Part shown: positions 11,352-22,734 of the stretch, piece after piece
How the letters are laid out: each line of letters opens with the position of its first letter
Position numbering within the stretch: the stretch's first letter is position 1
Assembly: GCA_023362775.1 (NCBI GenBank)
Contig: JALMGJ010000006.1
Location: forward strand, 11,922,501-11,986,500
Direction of reading: 5' to 3'
DNA: 64,000 nt
DNA from: Charina bottae
Taxonomy: Eukaryota; Chordata; Lepidosauria; Squamata; Charinaidae
The notes under the pieces: model-generated
What the model saw: the letters and a program-made list of their open reading frames with translations, nothing else
Database searches by the model: none
Told to the model about the DNA's origin: nothing
Made by a program: the position numbers and the translations under genes

Positions 11352-11974
11352 GTGATTTGCAAGCTATGTGGCTGATAGAACTCTCACAAGATTAGTTTGA
11401 AGGAAGACAAGATTAGAATATGCTTATGCCAAACCGAGCCTTTGATCTTATACTCAAACAAAAGAAGCCCATTCATGCATTTGCTTGAGGGCAAAAAAAT
11501 GGGAGGGATGAAAAATCCTGACCTTCATGGACATATTAATGGGTTTAGCACAAGTTATTCTTGTGCTTTTGAGGAAGCCTACATTCACTTTTTTCAAAAG
11601 ATCAGATTTAAAAGAAAAATGACACCAACCTTCTTGCACTACACACAGTATGACATTTTTATGACTGGATTAATGTGATTCCAAATCTACCTTCAGAGGA
11701 GGACACAAATGTTCACTTAATGTTCACTAGCTGCGTTTGATACCTCATTACATTTGGCATTTGATAGCATCGGATGGCCGACAAGCAATGGCATTTATAT
11801 TTCATTGTGTTAAGCAGATGACGTGCAATGGTAATCAGGATCCAACAGCTGGAGTAAACCAGTCAGTTGCTCTGTTTTTGTCCAAGAAAAAAGACTGGAG
11901 AGAAAGAGTGGCTGAAAAAAAATTAAGAACGCATTGCCAATCATTGGAAATACAGAATTCACCTCCCCAGCCAC
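11352..11974. other. Unassigned sequence
   Basis: No recognised repeat or exon. Confidence 0.45.
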
Positions 11975-12112
11975 ATCCACCTGAAAGATGGCGGACATGG
12001 CCTTGTGATCCAAGCCCCACTCCTTTTGTACATGGGTTTGCAAAACTGCACCTGCCGTTTTTCCAGTTTTGAGCCCTGCCCCCAATGGGTGCTCCTGTAT
12101 ATCTTAAGCATT
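11975..12112. mobile_element. Probable decayed MITE of the same type
   Basis: GAAAGATGGCGGACATGGCC, then AAGCCCCACTCCTTTTGTAC and GCTCCTG at the right resemble the YY1-motif MITEs, but the left end is not resolved. Confidence 0.35.
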
Positions 12113-12934
12113 GATTCCAAGCCATGCCTACTGCTATCTGGCCAGCCAATGGGAAAGGGGCTTATACTGTATTGAGTCTTGCCAGGTTTGATAGGCATCC
12201 TAAGGAAGTGGGTGGCTATCCTGTATTCCCACAATGTCAACTTTTGACCAGTTAGTATGACTGCGTGCTTCCAGGACCACTGATTAGGAGATATGACTGG
12301 GTTGATGGATGATTGGGTTATAGGAACTAAGTTATTTAATAATAAATAAATAATAGATTTTTGTGTGCATGTCCTGCCTTTCCTTGTGCAATCTTCATTT
12401 CTCCGAAATAAAAACATCAGGGGGGAAGGAGTCCCATGCATTCTTCACAAAAGCAATGCTGCTGTCACTATTAAGGGAAAGTACTATCCTTGAGAAATCT
12501 TTTGAACACTTCTTCTTCCCTTTGCATAAATTCCCAAGTTTCAAAAAACTTTCTGCTCTGATTCAGAAATTCTCTTGCTTGGCATAAAAACAACTCACGT
12601 GTACACTAAAACTTAGAAGTGACATCAGCAAAGCTCCCAACTTATCTATGCCAAGCTGGGATAAAAGGATTCACTCTAAATAACTTTATATATTTATAGA
12701 TACACAATTTTTCAGAACTTGAATACTGGAAGTTGCTAGTGTCAGCAATGGATGTGTGGGTGTGAGGGTGGGAACAGGGATTATATTCACATGAGCAAGA
12801 ATGTGTACTCTGAGTTTCTTCCTGAAATAAGACAGAAGAAAGGAGCTATAGCAGAAAGTTAGGAGGAAGAAATGGATGTGTGCTTTTCAGACCTCCCGAG
12901 CACAACTGGATCCCATACCAGCACAGAGTTTGGG
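12113..12934. other. Unassigned sequence
   Basis: Nothing recognised between two MITEs. Short AATAAATAAATAA at 12340. Confidence 0.45.
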
Positions 12935-12942
12935 AATGTGGA

Positions 12943-13105
12943 CAGGGGTATCTGGTGCAGGGGGTGGAATCCAAAGAGCAAGATGGGGGTCATAATCACG
13001 CAATTGAAACTCTGCCCCTTTTACATGTGGCACAAAGGGGTGGGGCTTTAATCACACGGTTGCAGCCGCCATCTTGACTTTTTAAACCTGTTGCGGAGAC
13101 TCCTG
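12943..13105. mobile_element. hAT-like MITE with YY1-type motif, copy 1
   Basis: Left end CAGGGGTATCTGG, right end AGACTCCTG. Flanks AATGTGGA and AATGTAGA match at 7 of 8. Both arms carry a CAAGATGG-type motif (near 12980, and GCCGCCATCTTG at 13066-13077) and GC-box-like sequence (AAGGGGTGGGGC). Confidence 0.7.
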
Positions 13106-13247
13106 AATGTAGAACTACAAATAATTGTGCCGTGACGCTCCTTATCCTTGATCATTACTATGCTATTAGATTCAGTTAGTAATCAGTCTTACCACCTTAC
13201 CATCTTATTACACATTTCTTGATTTACTTCTAAAAGGTCCTCTAGAG

Positions 13248-13578
13248 CAGGGGTCCCCAAGCCCTGGGCCGCGGACAGCTACCGGGCCGCGGCCTGTTAC
13301 GAACCGGGCCGCCAGGCGGGTCTCCGAACCCCGCCCCCAGTCCACGCAATTGGCTGCTGCCTGCAAACCCCACCCCCTGGTCCGTGCGATTGGCTCCCGC
13401 CTGCAAACCCCGCCCCCCGGTCCATGGAAAAATTGTCTTCCACGACCGGTCCCTGGTGCCAAAAAGGTGTTTCTCAACCTTGGCAACTTGAAGATGTGTG
13501 GACTCAACTCCCAGCATGCTGACTGGGGAATTCTGGGAGATGAAGTCCACACATCTTCGGGTTCCCAAAAAAACCCTG
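13248..13578. mobile_element. Mosaic hAT MITE (two families joined)
   Basis: Flanks CTCTAGAG and CTCTAGAT (13240-13247, 13579-13586) match at 7 of 8. The left end CAGGGGTCCCCAAG and the body through CCACGACCGGTCCCTGG belong to one hAT family. From about 13469 the sequence switches to the palindromic family (TTTCTCAACCTTGGCAAC ... AAGTCCACACATCTTC) and ends CCCAAAAAAACCCTG. The interior 13340-13430 holds two units of the CCAAT/GC-box cassette. Confidence 0.75.
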
Positions 13579-13978
13579 CTCTAGATGATCTTCTGACCAC
13601 TCTTTTAGTTGCTGTTAGACATTTTCCCCCACAGCAGCTAAAAGTCTGAGTCCCTGTCTTACAAGATGGTTGCATTGTGTTACACCAAGCTAACAAACAT
13701 GATGAAGGTTAGATTGGTCATATATATGATCTGCGGAATAAGAAATTGGAATATTCCATCCTGAAAAATCAATGGACCCAAGTTTTAAGAAATATTAAAT
13801 ACCCTTCTTACGACTTGCAGATGAAGTAAATTTTTCAGAAAATGTTGTTTCATGCCTATTGAACTCCCCAAAGAATATTTTTAAAAAGATGGATACTGAA
13901 TTTTTATATTGCCATTGCAAGAAATTTGAGAGCTCCGTGACACATGATTTGGTTTCTTTATTGTCCTTTTTTTTTATC

Positions 13979-14075
13979 ACATGTTATTTATTTATTTATC
14001 TATCTAATTTATATAGCCGCCCATACAAGCAACTTTTACAAGCAACTCTGGGCAGCTTACAACCCATTATCTTTC
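13979..14075 (-). mobile_element. L2 3' terminus
   Basis: A (TTTA)n tail, then TTTATATAGCCGCCCATA and CAACTCTGGGCAGCTTACAA, the reverse of the L2 terminal hairpin region. Confidence 0.6.
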
Positions 14076-14324
14076 ACATTAACACAATTTTGGGGAAAAC
14101 TGTTATACCAACTGTTATAGTTGTTACAGATGTAAATGTGATGTTGAACTATATTCCAAAAATATAGAATGTGGTACTTTATGAAGCACTCTGGCTCTCT
14201 GGAGCCTGAGGATCAGCTAAGAGAATCAACTGAGCTTGCTGAGAGAATAGAATCTGTTCAGCCTCTTTAACTCCAGATGTTAAAGAGTGTATCCAAAACA
14301 TGTGTTCTTCATCAATTTTGGAAA

Positions 14325-14766
14325 TTTATTTATTTTCTATCCCGCCTTTATTTTTTATAAATAACTCAAGGCGGCGAACATACCCAATACTCCTTCCTCC
14401 TATTTTCCCCACAACAACAACAACCCTGTGAGGTGAGTTGGGCTGAGAGTGACTGGCCCAAGGTCACCCAGCCAGCTTTCATGCCTAAGGTGGGACTAGA
14501 ACTCTCAGTCTCCTGGTTTCCCATTGGCTCCTTCCTAGGGCTGAGAGAGTATGACTGGCCCAAGGTCACCCAGCCGGCTTTCATGCCTAAGGCGGGACTA
14601 GAACTCTCAGTCTCCTGGTTTGCCATTGGCTCCTTCCTAAGGCTGAGAGAGAGAGGCTGGCCCAAGGTCACCCAGCCGGCTTTCATGCCTCAGGCGGGAC
14701 TAGAACTCTCAGTCTCCTGGTTTCTAGCCCGTTGCCTTAACCACTAGACCAAACTAGACCAAACTG
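14325..14766 (-). mobile_element. MIR-like SINE with three tandem units
   Basis: Units start at 14440, 14538 and 14640 (98 and 102 bp apart). The head is followed by a small duplication of CTAGACCAAACT at 14744-14765. Otherwise as the copy at 4.0 kb. Confidence 0.85.
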
Positions 14767-16114
14767 AAATGTTTCTATATTGTGGAAATGAGAAGATGAA
14801 GACCACATTTCTATGTGCTCTAGATTCAATACCATATTGAAGGGCTGAGTTACCTGTATATTATTATTATATGGATATTTCCCCTCATTTTGTTTCTTTT
14901 TATTTTTGTTGTACCATTTCTACTCCTTTTATTTGTGTTGTTAAGTACAATAATAACATCTAACATTTTTTAAAAAATATATACATTTGGTGTTCTGTTC
15001 CTGCATCAGATATTGCAAGATTTCAGGCAGGAAATCCAAGCTCTATCTGATCCTTCTTAGCTTTTGGGAATCTGCCAAGGTCAGTTAGGCACCACCACCT
15101 CGCTTAGCCCTTAAAAACCACCCCAAATTGTATAAATAGGTACACCAAAGGGGCAGTAATCTTTGGCTGTTTTTTTTTAAAATATATTCCTTATAGTTTT
15201 CCTTTTTTTTTCCTGAAGAAAATGTAACCATTCTGAAATGCAGAAGCCATGACCAGAATTATATGCATATAGATATGCGCGATTAGCATTCAGTATTCAG
15301 GGATCCTTCTGCTTCCAAACAACCCTTTCTTTAGCAAATAAAAAGGGCCTTGTTTCCAGTGAAATCAATCTCTGTCAGCACCTCTTTTGGAAACAGGCCG
15401 TTCGAGTTTTTTTTGGCATTTTGCACACTTGCAAAAGCCTGCTAGGAGGGAACGCCGAACACGGGGTGCTCCTGCGGTGCATCCACGCGAACGTGTGTAT
15501 TTTTAAATGATAGCGCTGGCAGCTCACCACTACAAGCTATTGAAGTCTGATTGTTTATGCTTTGGTGGCCTGAAAAGTACAACTCGAACAAAACGGGAAG
15601 TTTCTTCTGGGTGGGGGGAACAAGGCAATGATTGTCTTAATATCCACCAGAGCAGACAAAGTGGAAGGCCAAGGTGATCACTGAACTTCTAAGAGGGTGC
15701 CCCTGGCAGAGCCTCAGCAGCAAAGGGATGGGCGGCCCCTTTTCAGACAATGGCGCCATTGGGACCATGGAAATTCCCTGGAACGTCCTCGAGAGGGTGT
15801 GGGATAGCTCAGGGGGGTTGCCATGGTGCGTTAATGGCGAGTGAAACAGGGAAAGCCAGAGGCCCTTCTAAGATCTTTGGTCCGGTCACCCCCGTGGGAC
15901 CATTGCTTTTGCAGCTGTAAGAGAGGCATGATCGAAATTTCGTAACTTTTCTCCGTAATGTCAGGAGCATCTGTTTCCAAAAGTGCTCTCTCATACTCCC
16001 TAAACAATCAGGCACTTCCAGAGCAAAGAAAGTTGGAGCCTTGTTTTGTGGTTTAATTCACACATCCTGCTAAATCATGGTTTGTCTTTAAATACAGAAG
16101 TTTGGCTGGTTTCA
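14767..16114. other. Unassigned, repeat-free stretch
   Basis: About 1.3 kb without a recognisable element. The part 15300-15620 has mixed composition and could be a conserved element, but nothing specific is seen. Confidence 0.4.
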
Positions 16115-16495
16115 CACCAGGGACGTCAGGGAGTGGGGGAGTAAAAAAATCAAGATGGTGGTCACAACACAACCAAAGGCCCACCTCTCTTTATGTGCAT
16201 CGCACATGCAAAGAAGGGGCTTCTATCACACACATCCAGAGGAGATCAAACAAGTCAAGGTGTGTGATCCCACCATTCACTCCCAATTGGTGCAGGATCA
16301 CAGGAGAATTCCTGTCAGTTTTCTCTCTCTGTAACTGTTCTGATTTAACTTTACTCCTTCTGGAACAGAGATTCATTCAGATAATAGGAAATGAGCATAC
16401 AGTATTTACACATGTATAAAGGGGCGGGGCTTCAATCATGCATTCATGACCACCATCATGACTTTTTTTACCTCCCTGCAGATACCCCTCGGTAG
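16115..16495. mobile_element. MITE related to the YY1-motif family
   Basis: Left arm GGGAGTAAAAAAATCAAGAT then GGTGGTCAC, and right arm CATCATGACTTTTTTTACC then GCAGATACCCCT, with AAGGGGCGGGGCTTC at 16419-16433. The arms pair as an inverted repeat across about 300 bp. The edges are not precisely defined. Confidence 0.55.
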
Positions 16496-16499
16496 CACA

Positions 16500-18335
16500 G
16501 TAGGTGATGACTTTAGGGGTGACCTCTTGAACTTCTCCGTATGATGGGCCACATATTCCATAATTCCTAGCTTGCATGGCCACCTCTAGAGGATGTCTGA
16601 TGGGGGAAAGTAGCTCTTTGTAGCTGCCTAGATTCTTCTTAGGCTAGGTTTACTTTTCCAAAGCTATATTTGTAGGAAAGCAGGAAACAATCCCATGGAT
16701 TACCCTATTCTTTTCTTCTCTCTTCCTCCCCTTTCATATGTAACATTCTGCTTAAGTTCCTATTTATCACTAACTGTCATTTGTGCTGTGTAAACCAGTA
16801 GAAGAATCTCAAGTTCTCCTCTAATGTCATCTTGGTTTGCCTCTTGGGACATTAAAACATTAAAAGTCAGTCCTGTGAAGGACTGACTTCTGAATAGAGA
16901 TACAAAAGATGTTGATACAGAAACATTCAAACAGCTGCCAAGTTCCTAAGGACAAGACTTTTTGGTTGCCTACAATTTATCATAAGAGGGGAACAAGTGG
17001 GTTGCCTCAATCTGCTGCACGGGGTATAAATTAGATTAGGGCTATCTGATTTGAACTGTAAATATTCAGATGTCCACCAGATGGCAGTAGAGATAGGGCT
17101 TTCTGCATCTGTTGGCTGCCATCTGGTGGTCATATGGATTTTTACAGCTCAGATAGGTGTGTTTTTTTTTAATCCATTCAATCGTGTCCGATTCTCGGAG
17201 ACTGCCTGGACAAGTCCTTGCAGTTTTCTTGGCAGGTTTTTCAGAAGTGGTTTGCCATTGCATTCTTCCTAGGGCTGAGATAAAGTGATTGGCCCAAGGT
17301 CACCCAGCTGGCTTTGTGCCTAAGGCGGAACTAGGACTCATGGCCTCCCGGTTTCTAGCCTGAGGCCTTAACCACTACACCAAACTGGCTCTCCAGATAT
17401 GGTAGACCCACTCCAAACCACTCCAGTAGTCAAAATGCCACCAGTTCATTTAGGAAGCAACTTTATTTTTCAGTCTGCCTGCTTTCACATTCTGGTCATT
17501 CTGTGTACCTTTGAAGAGGAAAAAGCTCGCTGAACTTTTTTTTTCCTTTTAGAAGTGTTTTGCAACCCTGCCATTTTGGGATACAAAGGACTACAGAGCG
17601 CAGCCGGCCAGCACTCAAAGAAGCCTTTGTCTCCCCTCCTGTTTGGACAGGAAATGGTTGCTTTCGAGGCCTCCAAGTGGGAATACAAAACTATTTCACC
17701 TCGCCAGACAGAATGGCAAAGGTGCTCGTTCATATGAAAAGTTTCAGAGCTCAATACACACCCAGGGGGAGGAAGGGAGCATGCACAATTTGGAGAGCAT
17801 TTCGCCCCAAAGCCATCATTCTATAGCCTCCATAAATATTGCAACCCAGGGTTTCCCAAACTTCAAACAGCTAAAGCGCCTCTCTTTCCCTTCCTCTCCT
17901 ACATTAAATTCAGAGTCGTGGTTTACTCTTATGTTCAAAGGAGTTTACTTAAAGCGTGTAACACTTTATACCTCAGTGCAATGAATGAACTCAGCCACTG
18001 TGGGTTATCAACGATGATTTGTGCCCTTGTGCCAGTGTCTCCATCCTGCCCACTGAGGCTCGTTCGACAAAACCTAACTAAAACAAACCCCCATCTTTGA
18101 ACCCAGGCACTGGGTTCCCCACTCTTGTGGGCTTATTTCCTATGTCTCTGCATGAATCTCTGTTCTGGAAAGCAGAACAGACACTCGTGGAGAGAGGCAA
18201 CAGGCAAGAACTCTCCTGTGATCCTGCACTGGTAGAACCACACAGTGCAAATGAAATTCACGTTATGGTGGCTTTAAGAAGGCTAAACAATGCAAGCATA
18301 CAAAGGGGCTGGGTAAAGAATAAAACTATGGTTAG
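16500..18335. other. Mostly unassigned around one SINE
   Basis: Apart from the SINE at 17163-17395, no element or exon is recognised. Confidence 0.45.
17163..17395 (-). mobile_element. MIR-like SINE, variant with a different 3' part
   Basis: The head side (GGCCTTAACCACTACACC) and GCCCAAGGTCACCCAGCTGG are shared with the tandem-unit SINE. The other half (GTGTCCGATTCTCGGAGACT ... AGAAGTGGTTTGCCATTGC) differs and only one unit is present, so this is a sister subfamily. Confidence 0.7.
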
Positions 18336-18341
18336 TTTATT

Positions 18342-18388
<47 letters not shown>

Positions 18389-18480
18389 TTCAATTTATAT
18401 GACTGCCCATCTCCCCCAACGGGGAACTCTGGGCGGTTTACAATAAAATCACATTTAAAATAAAGATATAAAATATAAAA
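18336..18480 (-). mobile_element. L2 3' terminus with expanded (TTTA)n tail
   Basis: About 14 TTTA units (18336-18391), then TTTATATGACTGCCCATC, CTCTGGGCGGTTTACAATAA. The tail is the microsatellite seed. Confidence 0.7.
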
Positions 18481-18574
18481 TTACACTTTGATTAATTTTA
18501 AGTTAATACTGTATTAGTACTTTTATAACCTACACTAACTTGCAATATTATAGGAGAGCCGTGTTAATCTTCTG

Positions 18575-18699
18575 CAGTGTTTCTCAACCTCAGCAACTTT
18601 AAGATGGGTGGACTTCAACTCCCAGAATTCCCCAGCCAGCATAGGGAATTCTGGGAGTTGAAGTCCACCCATCTTAAAGTTGCTGGGGTTGAGAAACTG
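18575..18699. mobile_element. Palindromic hAT MITE, fourth copy
   Basis: Arms with GACTTCAACTCCCAGAATTC and its complement, and ends CAGTGTTTCTCAACC and GGTTGAGAAACTG. The flanking octamers do not match convincingly, so the insertion is old or its edge is altered. Confidence 0.8.
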
Positions 18700-21247
18700 G
18701 TCTACGGTGGCAAAAAATTGGGAGTTTGATAGCACCTTTTCTAAATAAGCAATTTAATTAAAAGGCATAAGCTTTTGTCAGCTGCATGATTGAATAAAAT
18801 TACTTAGTTGGAAAAGGTGCTACCAGACTCCCAGTAAGTTGTAATTATTTTCCTGACCACACTCAGTTATTTTATTTACTCAAGCAAGGGGAAGTGTTTG
18901 GGGAGGTGACACCAGGAAATGTGCGAGTGAACAAGATGTTGGAGGTTCCAGCAAATCAGCATGCCTCATTAGCATATGGGTGATTGCTCTAGGAGGCAAA
19001 CTCTCTATGTGCTTCTTCCTGAGGAAGCTGTTTGTTGCCCCTCCCACTTCCCCCCTCTCTCTCTTTGCTTTCTTCCACCAGAGAAGAAGGTTGCACGTGC
19101 CTGAGCAACTTCCATGGAGAGGCCATGTGCTAGGCCTCAACTCAGGAGGCATTTTCCCCTTTTCTCCACGCAGCCCTGGCAGCAACATAGGGCCACGGGT
19201 CCACAAAGTTCAGGGAACCAAAGAAGAATAATTTCTACTGAAATGGATGTAACTGGACCAAATAAACATAAGAACTCTTTTGTACTTACTTTTTGTAACC
19301 TACATTGTCTAAGTGTGTAATTCTTTATGCTTGGGTGGGCTATGTGCTTAAGATCAATAACCTATATTTCTCTAGCATGCTCATTAATGCTATTAAGATA
19401 AAAACTCCTTTCTGTGTGCATATTTCTTTGCTGTTATACGCTCTGCTCCATTCAGTGGTACTAGCTGCCCACTAATGGTCTTCCAAGAAGCCCTTGGCTT
19501 CATTACTGCCAGTTTGTTACCTGAAAGAAAACCAGTTCTTCAGTCAGCAGCAGAATAAAACACCCCACCAAAATGGGACCTCTTTCCCCAGAGCACACCG
19601 AGTGCCATCTCTTCATTTTTATTAGCGAATTGCAACAAACACAGCAGAGAGGAAGCCACATATTGGCTGAGTTGACCCACGAAGCAAAGCCCACAGCTAC
19701 GTTCATACCCCGTGTTAATCCATGGTTTCCTTAAGCACAGCTTAGCCAGTAAACCCATTTTTCTGGGGTCACATACTGGATTGAATCATGAACTAACCAC
19801 ACCAGCTGCATTCAGACAAACTACCTGAGCTGCAAACCAGCCAACCTCATGGGAACCCTGAATGGTTGGCAAACCCAGCCAATATGGGGGTTGTTTGCTG
19901 AAAGACAGTGGCTCTGGTTGCACACAGCGCTAAGGAAAAGGTGGTTATTTATGGGTGAGGAAGATGGGTGAAACCAGCCATGGTGGTTTATAAACCATAA
20001 TCAGGGTTTATGGTGCTGTGCGAGCTGAGGCAATTGTAGCTTTTTCAATAAACTATGACTTAGCCCAAGGGCGGGCTACTTTCATTAGCTCAAGGGCCAC
20101 AATTTGAGAAGCTCCAAGCTGAGCCAGGGAGAATGGTGTGGAAGAAACTGTGCAGGTCAAGTAAATGGAATCAAAAACACATCCCTCACCAGTCACAGCA
20201 AAAACATGTTTCTAGGTCTTATAAATTGCAGCAATACAACAAACAGATTCAGCTTCTCTTTACACCTGCCCAGGTTGTTACTGCCAAAACAAACAAAAAA
20301 AACATGGAAAACTGAAAACACATCTTCCTTTGGATGATTGGAATGGAGAAGTGTGAGAAATTGCCAAGCACCGAACGACACCGGACTTTGAAGAGCCTCA
20401 AAGATGTTAAAGATATTATTCAGATTGTGTCACCTTTTGTTAGCTCTATGTCTGCTGGGCCTTACTCATATTCAATCTCCGAATGGCACGGCGCTAGGGA
20501 ACGTGCAAGAGAACAAATGAGGTGCCTGAAACCTTGACGCCGATGTTGCAGACAGGTGTCACGTTCCTTCTTCCAAGCACTCCTAAGCACCACTTAGAAA
20601 TCACAGCAACCCTCTGCTCTGCGCTAACATTAACAGAGTTTTCTCTAATAGGTTATCTTGCCTGTACAAATGTCATTCTGGGTAGATATGTTGAAAATGG
20701 ATATTTGAAATGTTTGTATTTCTCCTGAAGAGCACATATTTCTCTCTCATTGTCTTTCTTGCTCTCTTTTTCTCTTCTCCATGTTTCTATTTTTTCCATT
20801 GCTAACATTTTTGCCCTTTATTTTTCTAAATCTCTGTGTTTTAATTCTTATTTTTTCCGCTTTGTTGAATAAGAAAGCAAAACAGAAAAATACTACAAAA
20901 ACGCCGCTTGCAGAGATAATCTAAGGGAGAGGGAAAGAAGATGAGATTATACTATTCCAAAAATAAAATGAGTTTTTCAAAAGGGTCTGCTAAAAACGCC
21001 TGTGTTCTACAAACAACTCAACGCAAGGCACAAGCCCTCCTAAGTTGGCTTATCAGTAATTTTCTGTATATATAATTTTTATTAAATAAGTTTTTCCACA
21101 GAGTAAAAACAACACAAATTTTAAGTTAAAGGTAAGAGAAATAGAGAAAAGTAAAAGAAAATTTAAAAAGAAATGAAGAGAAAGAGATAGAAAAGAAGGA
21201 AAAAGAAAAAAAGAAAGAATAATACAGAAGTGGCTTCCAATCTTCTT
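18700..21247. other. Unassigned, holds the dispersed 130 bp segment
   Basis: No gene. A pyrimidine-rich stretch lies at 20735-20850 and a purine-rich one at 21130-21230. Confidence 0.45.
19351..19486 (+). repeat. Dispersed ~130 bp segment, copy 1
   Basis: Runs from AATAACCTATATTTCTCTAG to CCACTAATGGTCTTC. The same sequence recurs at 24807-24932 with a handful of changes. No SINE or MITE hallmark was recognised. Confidence 0.8.
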
Positions 21248-21260
21248 AACAGCAGTTATA

Positions 21261-21579
21261 GAAAGGTAAAGGTTTTCCCCTGCACAGTCGTGTCCGACTC
21301 TAGGGTGCAGTGATCATCTCCGTTTGTTAGCCAACGAGCCAGCACTGTCCGAAGACGCTTCCGTGGTCATGTGGCCAGCATGATGCACGCGGAACGCTGT
21401 TACCATCCCACCGAAGTGGTACCTGTTTATCTACTTGCATTTGCATGCTTTTGAATTGCTAGGTTGGCAAGAGGTGGGGCGAGTGCGGGAGCTCACTCCG
21501 TCATGCGGCGCTCGGGTCTCGAACTGCCGACCTTCTGATCGACAAACCTGGCATCTTAACCACTGAGCCATTGTGCCCC
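21261..21579 (-). mobile_element. Sauria-type tRNA SINE, full length
   Basis: Flanked by a 13 bp duplication, AACAGCAGTTATA (21248-21260 and 21580-21592). Minus-strand order: tRNA-like head, unique body, BovB-like GTCGGACACGACTG and a TTTACCTTT tail. The B-box region is diverged in this copy, suggesting an older subfamily. Confidence 0.88.
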
Positions 21580-21830
21580 AACAGCAGTTATAAGTACATT
21601 TATATTTTACCCTCTCTCTCTAATTACATCAAAGTTTCCTTCTTTCGAAAATCTACCCAGCTTATCAGTAATTTTCCTTCCATCTTCCAGGCACCGCAAA
21701 GGCACCATTTAAATATGGCCTCTCTCATTCACATTATTAGCCAATTTCAAATAGCTTCATCAGGTTACCTTGAACAAGTTCACTTAGCACTTCGGAATAA
21801 AAGAAAGAGACAGACATAACTTCATGAGAA

Positions 21831-21832
<2 letters not shown>

Positions 21833-21885
<53 letters not shown>

Positions 21886-21901
21886 CAGTAGATAGATACA
21901 G

Positions 21902-21992
<91 letters not shown>

Positions 21993-22003
21993 GATGGATG
22001 GAT

Positions 22004-22046
<43 letters not shown>

Positions 22047-22057
22047 GATAGATAGAT

Positions 22058-22088
<31 letters not shown>

Positions 22089-22111
22089 GATAGATAGATA
22101 GATAGATAGAT

Positions 22112-22155
<44 letters not shown>

Positions 22156-22156
22156 C

Positions 22157-22215
<59 letters not shown>

Positions 22216-22237
22216 GATAGATAGATAGATGATGGAT

Positions 22238-22292
<55 letters not shown>

Positions 22293-22340
22293 GATAGATA
22301 GATAGATAGATGATAGATGATAGACAGACAGACAGACAGA
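21833..22340. repeat. Long (GATA)n array with GATG/ACAGTA interruptions
   Basis: About 500 bp of GATA units broken by GATGATAG, GGATG and CAGTAG variants, ending in (CAGA)5. GATA (Bkm-type) repeats are abundant in snakes and other squamates. Long YLSI-repeat frames come from it. Confidence 0.97.
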
Positions 22341-22734
22341 TAGTCCTCGCTTAACAACCACAATTGGGACCAGGATTTTGGTTGCTAAGCAAAGCAGTCA
22401 TTAAGCTAATCTGACCTGATTTTACGACCTTTTCTTGCAACGGTCGTTAAGAGAATCACCACAGGCATTAAGTGAACCACGTGGTCGTTAAACAAATTAC
22501 GTCATTCCCCGTTGATTTTGCTTGCCAGAAGCCAGCCAGGAAGGTTGAAAATGGCAATCACATGACCACAGGAAGCTGCAATGGTCATAAATGTGAACCA
22601 GTTGCCAAGCGCCCAAATTGTGAACACATGACTGCAGGGACGCTGCAACGGTCGTAAGTGTGAGGACCAGTCATAAACCAGTTTTTTCAGCATCGTTGTA
22701 AGTCCGAACCATCAGTAAACAAATGGTTATTAAG

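Noticed and set aside
21737..22363. Long YLSI-repeat protein frames
   Set aside because: Produced by the GATA array in every phase.
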